Below are positions 7,301 through 15,800 of a stretch of DNA of 23,271 bases, one piece after another. The notes under the pieces are model-generated. The model was not told the origin of the DNA. It was given only the letters and a program-made list of their open reading frames with translations, and did not search any database. A program made the translations under genes and the position numbers. Origin of the DNA: an uncultured Bacteroides sp. (lineage in GTDB: Bacteria > Bacteroidota > Bacteroidia > Bacteroidales > Bacteroidaceae); assembly GCF_900547205.1 (NCBI RefSeq), contig NZ_URFY01000062.1, positions 1-23,271 of the forward strand, written 5' to 3'. Each line of letters starts with the position of its first letter. Position 1 is the first letter of the stretch.

Positions 7301-8349
7301 CCACTTCATCGTTTACGCTGGGAACTGGCATCGGATTGGCTTTGGCTAAAGGAATTATGAATATGCATCATGGCAATATAGAGGTAAAAAGTATTGTGGC
7401 GCAGGGATCTAAATTTACCTTATCTCTTCCATTGGGGAATCGACATTTTAGTGATGAGGAGATGGCAACAACAGAAGGTAAAGAAACGGTTATTGTGCCA
7501 GAAGTTGTGCCTACTATCCCTCTAGAACAAAATGTGCAAGATGTTGCAGAGGCGTCTTCTTTATCAAATGAAGAGGGAGAAAATAAGCCCGTTGTACTAT
7601 TGGTAGATGACAATGAGGAACTTCTAGCTATGTTAGAGGATATATTTCATCCAATGTATGAAGTGCATATCGCGCACGATGGGCGGGAAGGCTTGGAGAT
7701 GGCTCGGCAAATTCAGCCGGATTTGATTCTGAGTGATGTGATGATGCCCGAAATGTCGGGGAAAGAATTGTGCTATAAGATTAAAACCAATGTAGAACTT
7801 TCTCATATTTCAGTGATTCTGTTGACCGCCCAGACTTCTGTGGAGTACATTGTAGAAGGGTTGATGTTTGGAGCAGACGACTATGTGACGAAGCCATTCA
7901 ATGTAAAAGTATTAATGGCTCGCTGCAACAATCTGATTAAAAATAAGAAACGCTTAATTGCACATTATGCGGGTAACACTATAACGGAGTCGCCAGTGGC
8001 AGAAGCTATTAATGAACGCGATAAAGAATTGCTGGCAAAATGCGTGAGTATAATAAAGGAGAACTTTGAAAATCAGGACTTCGATGTCACCACACTCGCT
8101 ACTCAATTATGTATGGGGCGTAGTAAGCTATATATGCAATTTAAACAAATAACAGGATTGACTCCGAATGAGTTTATTTTAAAGGTAAAACTCGATGAGG
8201 CTATGGCTTTATTGAAGAATCATCCGGAGTTTAATATTTCAGAGATTTCTATCCGATTAGGCTTTTCTTCTCCACGCTATTTCAGTAAGTCTTTTAAGAC
8301 CTATTTTGGAGTTTCTCCGCAGGCAGTAAGAAGTAAAAAGGGGGAATAA
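4315..8349 (+). CDS. Hybrid two-component system sensor/regulator (HTCS) controlling the PUL
   Basis: A 1344-residue, single-chain sensor kinase plus transcription factor. A short signal sequence (about 1-20) leads into a periplasmic propeller of repeated units such as AVWLGTTEGLNRY, NLWVGTWDGLYRI, RIWVGTFRGLDCY and NIWVGTYYGG (about 22-680), then a Y_Y_Y domain (about 690-765, with GDYILKARP). A membrane helix at about 772-792 is followed by a coiled linker. The histidine kinase has H828 in ISHEFRTPL and an ATPase domain with N box (NLLSNAFKYTP, about 940), SDSGAGIPE (about 972) and GTGIGLALAKG (about 1003). The receiver domain (about 1090-1205) has VDD near its start and phosphoacceptor D1141 in LSDVMMPEMSG. 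An AraC-type helix-turn-helix occupies about 1240-1344. All catalytic residues I looked for are present. HTCS proteins bind a breakdown oligosaccharide in the periplasm and activate the adjacent PUL, here the genes from 8640 on. The ligand is unknown. Confidence 0.96.
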   Translation: MKRRAIFFLSLLYIIMGSAKGHYFKHLGVSDGLSQVCIPAIYQDELGAVWLGTTEGLNRYNGKDVKIFRPSLDNEGLTNNEINELCGDKKGKIYMRSGNDLIKLDIYKDQFTCLRKNDVKGIFCREDTLWINTQTGIYYYSDEKAGLVFITRLHEGVGAGEALYVNNDMIWVVTQNNLVAIPRRNPDQHKILISFSRGKCVSEDSSGNLWVGTWDGLYRISPNLEITQYTNSLGRGELSDNQVRCVLEDDYKRIWVGTFRGLDCYDPATNKWGHYTRYGDSSNTLSHNSILSLHKDIQGNIWVGTYYGGVNVFNSNKVSNHFYYAEPLQEDCLSFPVVGKMVEDNKGYLWICTEGGGLNCYNPDTGIFSRYQHREGDDGSVGSNNLKSIYYRKNNNCLYVGSHFGGLFVLDLKSNKGHTLHHKNGDSTSLPHEIVNDVQEYKHGLALLTQAGPVFMDPVTEKFSPLSTDTTIQKLVNKKYAFETFLIDSKQRMWLASATGGVICVHLLSSTVTRYMSDIESFSAIGKFKVVHIFEDSFGRVYFCTIGSGVFEYQDKEQAFRHYGTSNQCLPSDYCYYICESVEDHRLFILHRKGISVFNREKGVVEDTYYPFHQTYSQGSALYRSKNGTVYISGTNGLALFQEQSLNAPPAESFLNFDKLYLFNEEISPNDKTGILTEILAKTSDLYLNYQQNNITVEFATFNYNSDRNRLFEYCLDGFDKSWTQTSGTTITYTNLPPGDYILKARPLENEAKKKEIRLNIHISAPFYATVWAYLFYCICLLGVMVAFIRFKTRQAALKSSLEFERKEKERIEELNQVKLRFFTNISHEFRTPLTLILGQIEVLMQMDKLGTAVYNRVLRIYKNAWHMRNLISELLDFRKQEQGYLKLKVEEQNIVAFTRQIYMCFYEYAQKKEITYRFDYVEDTIAVWFDAMQLQKVVFNLLSNAFKYTPNKGNITVEVRKISSQAVISVSDSGAGIPEEHISKIFERFYQTDNATSSFTLGTGIGLALAKGIMNMHHGNIEVKSIVAQGSKFTLSLPLGNRHFSDEEMATTEGKETVIVPEVVPTIPLEQNVQDVAEASSLSNEEGENKPVVLLVDDNEELLAMLEDIFHPMYEVHIAHDGREGLEMARQIQPDLILSDVMMPEMSGKELCYKIKTNVELSHISVILLTAQTSVEYIVEGLMFGADDYVTKPFNVKVLMARCNNLIKNKKRLIAHYAGNTITESPVAEAINERDKELLAKCVSIIKENFENQDFDVTTLATQLCMGRSKLYMQFKQITGLTPNEFILKVKLDEAMALLKNHPEFNISEISIRLGFSSPRYFSKSFKTYFGVSPQAVRSKKGE

Positions 8350-8434
8350 CATACTTGGCTTACTGCTATTATAGTACATAATAGATACCAATATTGTACA
8401 GAATAGGGGGTGAAAATTTAATTAGATGGGGTAT

Positions 8435-8462
8435 AATGTGCTCAAATCTTCCATAAAATGTG
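8435..8462 (+). promoter_or_regulatory. Candidate operator: AATGTG direct repeat 22 bp apart
   Basis: AATGTG occurs at 8435-8440 and 8457-8462, each preceded by ATA-rich sequence, so the repeats fall on the same helix face two turns apart. This is the arrangement expected for two AraC-type half sites, and it lies about 75-100 bases upstream of the weak promoter at 8512-8543. The motif is short, so chance is a real possibility. Confidence 0.25.
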
Positions 8463-8511
8463 GCCATTCTTTCCATGCGGATTCAGAAGTCTTCTTTTTG
8501 AATCATTTGCG

Positions 8512-8543
8512 TTTATAGATGTTGTTTGACTCCTATACTTTTA
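8512..8543 (+). promoter_or_regulatory. Weak candidate PUL promoter
   Basis: TTTA (8512-8515), 20 bases, then TACTTTTA (8536-8543): each is one mismatch from TTTG and TAnnTTTG. A weak core suits an activator-dependent promoter under the HTCS. An imperfect inverted repeat (GATTCAGAAG ... CTTCTTTTTGAATC, 8480-8504) lies just upstream. No intrinsic terminator was found after the HTCS gene, so read-through is possible. Confidence 0.3.
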
Positions 8544-8639
8544 TGGTGCTTTAATTAAGTTTTATGCAATGAAACAAAAATAATTTAGATAAGTATGAAA
8601 AGCACAAAGTCTTATTTAACTACTAATATAATTTATCAC

Positions 8640-10070
8640 ATGAAAAGCAAATTAATAACACTACTCTTGCTATTAGTTACTATCAGTTCTGTAACCTTTG
8701 CTCAGGAAGCCCTGAAAGAGATTCCTTTAAAGTATGGAGCTACGAATGAAGGCAAACGGCAAGACCCTGCCATGCAAAAATTCCGCGATAACCGTTTGGG
8801 CGCTTTCATCCACTGGGGCTTGTATGCAATTCCTGGCGGAGAATGGAACGGAAAGGTATATGGCGGTGCAGCCGAATGGTTGAAAAGTTGGGCAAAAGTA
8901 CCTGCTGACGATTGGTTGAAGTTGATGGACCAATGGAATCCAACTAAGTTTGATGCAAAGAAATGGGCCAAGATGGCTAAGGATATGGGAGCTAAATACG
9001 TGAAGATTACTACGAAACATCACGAAGGCTTCTGTTTGTGGCCTAGCAAATACTCCAAATACACCGTTGCAAACACTCCGTACAAACGTGATTTGCTGGG
9101 TGAGATGGTGAAAGCCTACAATGACGAAGGTATAGACGTGCATTTCTATTTCTCAGTAATGGACTGGAGTCATCCTGATTATCGCTATGATATCAAATCA
9201 AAAGAAGACAGCATCGCTTTCAGCCGCTTTCTGGAGTTCACAGACAACCAACTGAAAGAACTGGCAACACGCTATCCTACTGTGAAAGACTTCTGGTTTG
9301 ACGGCACATGGGATGCTAGTATCAAAAAGAATGGCTGGTGGACTGCTCATGCAGAACAAATGCTAAAAGAAATGCTACCGGGTGTTACTATTAACAGTCG
9401 CTTGCGCGCTGATGACAAAGGCAAACGTCATTTCGATAGTAATGGTCGATTAATGGGTGATTACGAATCCGGTTATGAACGTCGCCTGCCAGATCCGGTA
9501 AAAGACCTTAAAGTGACGCAATGGGATTGGGAAGCTTGCATGACAGTTCCCGAAAACCAGTGGGGATACCATAAAGACTGGTCACTGAGCTATGTAAAAA
9601 CTCCGATTGAAGTAATCGACCGCATTGTGCACGCTGTTTCCATGGGTGGAAATATGGTAGTAAACTTTGGTCCTCAAGCAGATGGTGATTTCCGTCCGGA
9701 AGAGAAGGCGCTGTCTACTGCTATCGGTAAATGGATGCGCCGTTATGGAAACGCTATTTATGCCTGCGACTATGCAGGATTCGACAAACAAGACTGGGGA
9801 TATTACACACGTGGCAAAAACGGAGAAGTATATATGGTCGTATTCAATCAACCCTATAGCGAACGATTGATAGTGAAGACGCCGAAAGGTATTTCAATCG
9901 AAAAGGCTTCTTTATTAACTACGGGTGAAAACATAAAAGTTGTCGAAACAGCTCGTAACGAATATAATGTGTCAGTTCCTAAAAAGAATCCGGGCGAACC
10001 TTATGTCATTCAACTGAAAGTTCGTGCTGCTAAGGGAACAAAAGGCATTTACCGCGATGCTCTAACATAA
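8640..10070 (+). CDS. GH29 alpha-L-fucosidase, exported
   Basis: A 476-residue enzyme with a clear signal peptide (residues 1-21, cleavage after SSVTFA before QE), so periplasmic or surface. The GH29 barrel begins at FRDNRLGAFIHWGLYAIPGG and continues through KITTKHHEGFCLWPSKYSKY and VHFYFSVMDWSHPDY. The nucleophile is D221 in the signature FWFDGTWD. E276 and E280 in MGDYESGYERR are candidate general acid/base residues; I do not choose between them. A small C-terminal beta domain (about 385-470) follows. The fold and YESGYERR region suggest the broad-specificity GH29-A branch. I chose the ATG at 8640 because it gives a compact signal peptide; an in-frame ATG at 8595 would add 15 residues. The next gene follows after 18 bases, so it shares the operon. 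Role: removing fucose caps before galactosidase attack. Confidence 0.94.
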   Translation: MKSKLITLLLLLVTISSVTFAQEALKEIPLKYGATNEGKRQDPAMQKFRDNRLGAFIHWGLYAIPGGEWNGKVYGGAAEWLKSWAKVPADDWLKLMDQWNPTKFDAKKWAKMAKDMGAKYVKITTKHHEGFCLWPSKYSKYTVANTPYKRDLLGEMVKAYNDEGIDVHFYFSVMDWSHPDYRYDIKSKEDSIAFSRFLEFTDNQLKELATRYPTVKDFWFDGTWDASIKKNGWWTAHAEQMLKEMLPGVTINSRLRADDKGKRHFDSNGRLMGDYESGYERRLPDPVKDLKVTQWDWEACMTVPENQWGYHKDWSLSYVKTPIEVIDRIVHAVSMGGNMVVNFGPQADGDFRPEEKALSTAIGKWMRRYGNAIYACDYAGFDKQDWGYYTRGKNGEVYMVVFNQPYSERLIVKTPKGISIEKASLLTTGENIKVVETARNEYNVSVPKKNPGEPYVIQLKVRAAKGTKGIYRDALT

Positions 10071-10088
10071 ATCAAAGAGGATTATACT

Positions 10089-12197
10089 ATGAAGTTGAAA
10101 TTTGCATTCATTTTATTAATGCTTATCGGGCAGTTCTTCTCTCTTACTGCCCGTGAAGTGACCTCTTTCAATGAAGGTTGGCAATTCAAGCGTGGTCCTT
10201 TTTCGCAAGACCCCGTGAAAGTGTCCGCTCAATGGAATGGAAAGTGGGATACTGTGAACCTGCCGCACACTTGGAATGCCAAAGATATGCAAGTAAAAGC
10301 CGCTTCTTTCTACGAAGGAGTGGGCTATTATAAGAAGAAACAGTTCTTTGGTGATGAGTTAAAAGGGAAGCGTGTGTTTCTTCGGTTCGAAGGTGTGGGC
10401 GCAAACACCGAAGTGTATGTCAACGGAAAGCTCGTTGGAGTACATCAGGGAGGCTATAGCGCATTTGCTTTCGAAATTGGAACTGCTCTGAAATTGGGAG
10501 CTGAGAATGAGATTCTGGTAAAAGCAGATAATACTGCACGACCGGATGTTATTCCGGTGAACCATAGTCTTTTTGGAGTTTACGGGGGTATTTACCGTCC
10601 TGTATGGCTTATCGTGACCGAACAGAATAATATTACTGTAACCGACTGTGCGTCACCGGGAGTATACATTACTCAGAAGAATGTATCAAAACGCTCTGCG
10701 GATATCAACGTAAAAGTAAAGTTGGATAACGGGAGTCTTACTCCTGCCAATCTGGTGCTCGAGAATACCCTTTATACACAGGAAGGAAAGAAAGTGACTT
10801 CACATCGTCTTCCTCTGGAGCTTACTCCACAGGGTACACAAACCTATGTTTCTACATTCAAACTGAATAAACCTCATCTGTGGCAAGGGCGAAAAGACCC
10901 TTATCTCTATAAGGTCGTTTCACGATTGATGTCGGAAGGAAAAGTGATAGATGAAGTTACTCAGCCGTTGGGTGTTCGTAAATACGAGATTGTTGCCGGT
11001 AAAGGTTTTTATCTGAACGGTGAGAAATATCCGATGTATGGAGTAACCCGTCATCAAGACTGGTGGGGATTAGGAAGTGCTCTTACTAATAAGGAGCACG
11101 ATTTCGACTTGGCGCAGATAATGGATGTCGGTGCAACGACTGTCCGCTTTGCCCACTATCAGCAATCGGATTACCTTTATTCTCGTTGCGACTCTCTGGG
11201 ATTGGTTATCTGGGCGGAAATTCCTTTTGTAAACCGTGTTACCGGATATGAAATGGAAAATGCACAGTCTCAACTCCGTGAGTTGATTCGTCAGAGTTTC
11301 AATCATCCATCTATCTACGTATGGGGATTGCACAATGAAGTATACCAGCCTCACGAGTATACGGCAGGATTGACGCAGTCGCTCCATGACCTAGCTAAAA
11401 CAGAAGACCCTGATCGCTATACAGTATCAGTGAATGGTTTCGGTCACGCTGAACATGCCGTCAACCAGAATGCCGATATTCAGGGAATGAACCGTTATTT
11501 CGGATGGTATGAGAAGAAACTACAGGATATCGAACCTTGGGTGAAAGGACTGGAAGAGAAATATCCATGGCAGAAACTGATGTTGACAGAATATGGTGCA
11601 GATGCAAATCTAGAGCATCAGACTGAATATCTCGGTGATGCTTTGAACTGGGGCAAACCTTTCTATCCGGAAACGTTCCAAACCAAGACTCACGAATATC
11701 AATGGAGTGTCATCTCGAAGCATCCTTATATCATCGCTTCATACCTTTGGAATATGTTCGACTTTGGTGTGCCGATGTGGAGTCGCGGAGGTGTACCTGC
11801 CCGCAATCTGAAAGGTTTGATAACTTTCGACCGGAAGATTAAAAAGGATTCATATTACTGGTATAAAGCCAACTGGAGCGAAGATCCGGTGCTTTATCTC
11901 ACTCAGCGTCGCAATACTGACCGCGAAAAGAAACAAACTTCTGTAACGGTTTACTCCAATATCGGTACCCCGAAAGTATACCTCAACGGAAAGGAACTGA
12001 CCGGTATCCGCCAAGGCTATACGGATGTTCATTATGTGTTTGATAATGTGACATTAGAGCAGGGTAAGAATGTAGTTAAGACCGTTGCAACACATAATGG
12101 AAAAGAATACACGGATGAAATTGAATGGAACTATACCGGCGAAAAGAAGCGCAGCGCCGACTCGCGCGAGAATAAGAATGAACATGCAGGTTGGTAA
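10089..12197 (+). CDS. GH2 family glycoside hydrolase, beta-galactosidase-like, exported
   Basis: A 702-residue enzyme with a signal peptide (about 1-21, ending SLTA before RE). The sugar-binding jelly roll (about 25-180) includes NLPHTWN, GVGYYKK, YVNGKLVGVHQGGYSAF and FGVYGGIYRPVWL. An immunoglobulin-like domain (about 185-300) and the catalytic barrel (about 305-600) follow. The acid/base is E417 in WGLHNEV and the nucleophile E501 in LMLTEYGAD. A C-terminal DUF4982-like domain (about 605-690, VYLNGKEL) precedes a short charged tail. The layout is that of Bacteroides PUL beta-galactosidases; GH2 also holds glucuronidases and mannosidases, so the sugar is not certain. It sits 18 bases after the fucosidase gene, suggesting they act in turn on a fucosylated galactoside. 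Confidence 0.93.
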   Translation: MKLKFAFILLMLIGQFFSLTAREVTSFNEGWQFKRGPFSQDPVKVSAQWNGKWDTVNLPHTWNAKDMQVKAASFYEGVGYYKKKQFFGDELKGKRVFLRFEGVGANTEVYVNGKLVGVHQGGYSAFAFEIGTALKLGAENEILVKADNTARPDVIPVNHSLFGVYGGIYRPVWLIVTEQNNITVTDCASPGVYITQKNVSKRSADINVKVKLDNGSLTPANLVLENTLYTQEGKKVTSHRLPLELTPQGTQTYVSTFKLNKPHLWQGRKDPYLYKVVSRLMSEGKVIDEVTQPLGVRKYEIVAGKGFYLNGEKYPMYGVTRHQDWWGLGSALTNKEHDFDLAQIMDVGATTVRFAHYQQSDYLYSRCDSLGLVIWAEIPFVNRVTGYEMENAQSQLRELIRQSFNHPSIYVWGLHNEVYQPHEYTAGLTQSLHDLAKTEDPDRYTVSVNGFGHAEHAVNQNADIQGMNRYFGWYEKKLQDIEPWVKGLEEKYPWQKLMLTEYGADANLEHQTEYLGDALNWGKPFYPETFQTKTHEYQWSVISKHPYIIASYLWNMFDFGVPMWSRGGVPARNLKGLITFDRKIKKDSYYWYKANWSEDPVLYLTQRRNTDREKKQTSVTVYSNIGTPKVYLNGKELTGIRQGYTDVHYVFDNVTLEQGKNVVKTVATHNGKEYTDEIEWNYTGEKKRSADSRENKNEHAGW

Positions 12198-12306
12198 CTG
12201 CAAACTTTATAATATTAAACAGAATTGTTGAACCCTTAAATAATAGAGCCTATGTAAAAACTGTAATCTTTTATTAATTCGAAAAACACTTGGAAATAAA
12301 AAATTT

Positions 12307-12327
12307 ATGGAATATAAAAACATCTAA
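12307..12327 (+). CDS. Possible 6-codon leader ORF ahead of the SusC-like gene
   Basis: ATG GAA TAT AAA AAC ATC TAA encodes MEYKNI and ends 7 bases before the SusC-like ATG at 12335. The SusC-like protein itself begins MEYKK, and the two starts share TATGGAATA followed by AA-rich sequence, so one looks like a local copy of the other. Either it is a relic of a small duplication or a translated leader that tunes SusC translation. No ribosome binding site distinguishes them. Confidence 0.25.
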   Translation: MEYKNI

Positions 12328-12334
12328 TTTACTT

Positions 12335-15300
12335 ATGGAATACAAGAAACTTTATTTATTAATCATTGTATGCCTCTTTTCAATTGGGATATTCGCTCAA
12401 AGCGGTACAGAAAAGATTAGCATATCATTTAACAAAATACCCTTAAAAGAAGCCATGACAAGAATTGAAAAGGCTTCAGGATATTTATTCTCTTATGATG
12501 CTACTGAAATTAATACAGAGCAACAAGTTAGTTTGAACTGTAAAAATGAAGAACTTCGTTTAGCTCTTCGCAAGATGTTTGGACCGACAAATATTACTTT
12601 CAAGTTTCAGAATCAGAAAATTCTGTTGTCTCCTTCTTCCAATGAACTACAGACTGCTAAAAAGGGAGCAGCCAAGACTGTAAAAGGTGTTGTTGTAGAT
12701 GGAACTGGAGAACCTGTTATTGGAGCCACGGTAACTGTGAAAGGTACAATTAATGGTGTATTGACAGATATGGATGGTAAATACTCTATTCAGACAAGAG
12801 TAGGAGACGTATTGGAATATCGTTATATTGGTTATAACAGTATTGAACAAAAAGTAAAAGATAAGAATGTTGTCAACGTTACTTTGGTTGAATCCAATAT
12901 CAACTTGGATGATGTAGTTGTAGTTGGTTATGGATCACAAAAGAAGGAGAGTGTGGTGTCATCTGTTAACTCGATGAAGCCGGCAGAAATTGCCATACCG
13001 ACACGTAGTTTATCAAATACGATTGCAGGTCAAGTTGCCGGTGTAATTGCTATCCAACGCTCTGGTGAACCGGGAAATGATGATGCCGATTTCTGGATTC
13101 GTGGTCAAAGTTCATATGCTGGTGGTACAAGTCCATTAGTATTGGTAGATGGTGTTCCCCGTAGCATGAATGACCTTGATACAGACGAAATTGAATCTTT
13201 TACTGTATTGAAGGATGCTGCTGCAACTGCTGTGTATGGTTCTGAAGGTGCTAACGGTGTAGTTTTAATTACGACAAAACGTGGGCGTGCACAGAAAACA
13301 ATTATCAGTTTCAATGCACAATATAGCGTTGCTACACCTACTCGTATGCCGGAATTGATGAACTCTTGGGATTATTTGTCAATGTGGAATGAAGCAAGTT
13401 GGAATGATGCTGGAAATCCAGACTGGAACAGTTATATGCAAAACGGTGCTCCATATAGTGCCGAAGCATTGGCAATGTATCGGGATGGTGTTGATCCTGA
13501 TTTGTATCCTAACTCAATATGGACGGATTTGTTATCTAATAATACTCAAAATCAGCGTTATACGATTAACTTACGAGGAGGGTCGGAGAAAACTAAATTC
13601 TTCGTATCAGGAGCCTACTATAAAGAAAATGGTATGTTTAAAACGAATCCACTAGACGATTATAATGCCAATATTGGCTTGGAACGTTATAACTTGCGTT
13701 CCAACGTAGATATGGATATTACTCCGACTACTAAACTGTCTGTTGACATGAGTGGACAATATAGGACTCAGAATAATCCAGGAAATTCTTCTGATCAAAT
13801 ATTTAAACATATCATCCTTTTCCCTACACATTTAGTTCCTTTTATGTGGTCGGATGGAACTGCGGCTGTTTGTAGTACAGATGCGGATGGACGTTATAAT
13901 CCTTATAACTTATTGAATTACTCTGGCTATTCTAAAAAATGGTCTGTAGCAATGCAAACTAAAGCGACTTTGAGACAGCAACTCGATTTTATAACGAAAG
14001 GATTGTCCGTTCAAGGTAGTATAAGTTTTGATGCAGATTTTAGCTCAACTCTTAAGAGGTCAATGGACCCAGATAAATATACTGTTACGGGTAGGAATGA
14101 AAACGGTCAACTTAATAAAACTCTATTTGCAGAAGGTAGCCCGCTTGGCGAAGCTTCAGTGAGTGCAAGTAGTGGTACAAAAAAACTCTATATTGAAGCA
14201 CAGTTGAATTATGAACGTACCTTTGGAAAGAAACATGCTGTTACAGGTACTTTTGTATACAATCAAAAAGAAACTCAGTATCAAGGTTCAAGAAAATCTA
14301 CAGGTGCAGAAGATGTTGGTGGTTTGAAACTGTTGCCATATCGTAAACAAAATATTGTAATGCGTGGAACTTATGCTTACGATAATCGCTATGTATTAGA
14401 AGCCAGTTTTGGTGCCACGGGTAGTGAGAATTTTGCTCCTGGTAATCGTTGGGGTATATTCCCTGCTGTAGGTGCGGCTTGGAATGTTCATGCTGAGAAA
14501 TTTATGCAAAAGGAAAATGTAATGGATATCATTAGTAAATTACGTTTGAGAGCATCTTACGGTTTTACAGGGAATGATAATACTGGAAGTGATCGTTTTG
14601 TATACAGAGAACTTTTAACCGATAGTGGTAGTCAAAATGTTGGTTTGAATGCAGGCACTAACGGTGGCCCTACTAATGACATGGGACGTATTTATGAAAA
14701 TACCTTTGCTGCTCCATTCATTAGTTGGGAAGTTGAGAAGAAAAGTAATTTTGGTATTGATATGGGATTATTCCGTGGTCGTGTAGACATTACAGCAGAT
14801 TATTTCTATAACCGACGTGAAGATATCTTGATTCAACGCGTAACTATTCCTACAGCTACTGGTTTTCGTCAAAACCCATGGCAGAACTTCGGTATCACAA
14901 CAAATAAAGGTTTTGATGCCAGTATCACAGTTAAGCAAAATATAGGAAAAGACTGGGTGCTTTCAGCTAGAGGTAATGTTACATATGCTATTAACAAAAT
15001 TGTAGAGAAAGATGAGATTCCACAAGCTTATCCATGGCTTGCTCAAACGGGTACTTCAATAGGGACAAATAAGATATATATTGCGGATGGTTTATTTACT
15101 AATCAAGATTTTATTATAACCAAAAAGTCTGATGGTTCTTATAATTATAAGTTGAAAGATGGAATTGCGAGTTACGCTGCAGATGTTAAGCCTGGTGATA
15201 TTAAGTATAAAGACTTGAATGGTGATGGTACAATTAATGATAACGACCAGTCATACCAAAATGGTTTTTATCCAAATAATCCTCAACTTGTTTATGGTTT

Positions 15301-15772
15301 CGGACTTAATGTGCAATATAAAGGTATTTATGCAGGTGTATTTTTCCAAGGCGTAGGTAGAGCATCCGTCAACCTGAAGGCAAATACTTCTTACTTTGTT
15401 CCATTTGCTCTTGGAAAGGATCAGTCTTCTGCACGTGTGGAAGCTGCCAATCACTGGAGATCAGATAATCCTAACAATGCGAATGTATTATATCCTCGCT
15501 TGCATACTAATGAATATAGTAATAATACGCTGAACAGTACATGGTGGTATAGAGATGGAAGTTTCCTACGCTTGAAAAATGTGGAATTGGGTTATCAGTT
15601 CGATAAAAAATTAGTTCAAAAGTGGAAAATGCAAAATCTTCGTATTTATGTACAGGGAAGTAATCTTGCTGTATGGGATCACATCAAGATGTGGGACCCG
15701 GAAATTGGCAACAGTGGGGCACGGTACCCAATCAACTCAACGTGGACTTGCGGTCTTGATATAACTTTTTAA
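12335..15772 (+). CDS. SusC-like TonB-dependent outer-membrane transporter with N-terminal STN domain
   Basis: An 1145-residue SusC/RagA protein. Signal peptide about 1-21 (ending GIFA before QS). An STN (secretin/TonB short N-terminal) domain spans about 28-96 (ISFNKIPLKEAMTRIEKASG, LRLALRKMF). The carboxypeptidase-regulatory-like domain spans about 115-190 (VKGVVVDGTGEPVIGATV), and a DDVVVVGYGSQKKESVVSSV segment introduces the plug (about 192-315, with FWIRGQSSY, LVLVDGVPRSM, VLKDAAATAVYGSEGANGVV). The rest is beta barrel ending in a terminal strand LDITF. Such proteins import oligosaccharides or glycopeptides using TonB energy together with the SusD lid encoded next. STN domains usually signal to an anti-sigma factor; none is encoded in this window. 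I chose the ATG at 12335; a TTG at 12290 would add an unconvincing extension before the signal peptide. The gene begins 137 bases after the GH2 gene. Confidence 0.96.
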   Translation: MEYKKLYLLIIVCLFSIGIFAQSGTEKISISFNKIPLKEAMTRIEKASGYLFSYDATEINTEQQVSLNCKNEELRLALRKMFGPTNITFKFQNQKILLSPSSNELQTAKKGAAKTVKGVVVDGTGEPVIGATVTVKGTINGVLTDMDGKYSIQTRVGDVLEYRYIGYNSIEQKVKDKNVVNVTLVESNINLDDVVVVGYGSQKKESVVSSVNSMKPAEIAIPTRSLSNTIAGQVAGVIAIQRSGEPGNDDADFWIRGQSSYAGGTSPLVLVDGVPRSMNDLDTDEIESFTVLKDAAATAVYGSEGANGVVLITTKRGRAQKTIISFNAQYSVATPTRMPELMNSWDYLSMWNEASWNDAGNPDWNSYMQNGAPYSAEALAMYRDGVDPDLYPNSIWTDLLSNNTQNQRYTINLRGGSEKTKFFVSGAYYKENGMFKTNPLDDYNANIGLERYNLRSNVDMDITPTTKLSVDMSGQYRTQNNPGNSSDQIFKHIILFPTHLVPFMWSDGTAAVCSTDADGRYNPYNLLNYSGYSKKWSVAMQTKATLRQQLDFITKGLSVQGSISFDADFSSTLKRSMDPDKYTVTGRNENGQLNKTLFAEGSPLGEASVSASSGTKKLYIEAQLNYERTFGKKHAVTGTFVYNQKETQYQGSRKSTGAEDVGGLKLLPYRKQNIVMRGTYAYDNRYVLEASFGATGSENFAPGNRWGIFPAVGAAWNVHAEKFMQKENVMDIISKLRLRASYGFTGNDNTGSDRFVYRELLTDSGSQNVGLNAGTNGGPTNDMGRIYENTFAAPFISWEVEKKSNFGIDMGLFRGRVDITADYFYNRREDILIQRVTIPTATGFRQNPWQNFGITTNKGFDASITVKQNIGKDWVLSARGNVTYAINKIVEKDEIPQAYPWLAQTGTSIGTNKIYIADGLFTNQDFIITKKSDGSYNYKLKDGIASYAADVKPGDIKYKDLNGDGTINDNDQSYQNGFYPNNPQLVYGFGLNVQYKGIYAGVFFQGVGRASVNLKANTSYFVPFALGKDQSSARVEAANHWRSDNPNNANVLYPRLHTNEYSNNTLNSTWWYRDGSFLRLKNVELGYQFDKKLVQKWKMQNLRIYVQGSNLAVWDHIKMWDPEIGNSGARYPINSTWTCGLDITF

Positions 15773-15800
15773 TCAATAATCAATTACAGAATAATCAATT

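Noticed and set aside
7368..7613. Minus-strand open frame inside the HTCS gene
   Set aside because: Antisense to the kinase-receiver linker, with low-complexity S/T-rich translation and no supporting signal.
12290..12334. TTG-initiated N-terminal extension of the SusC-like protein
   Set aside because: It would put 15 residues before a complete signal peptide beginning at the ATG at 12335.
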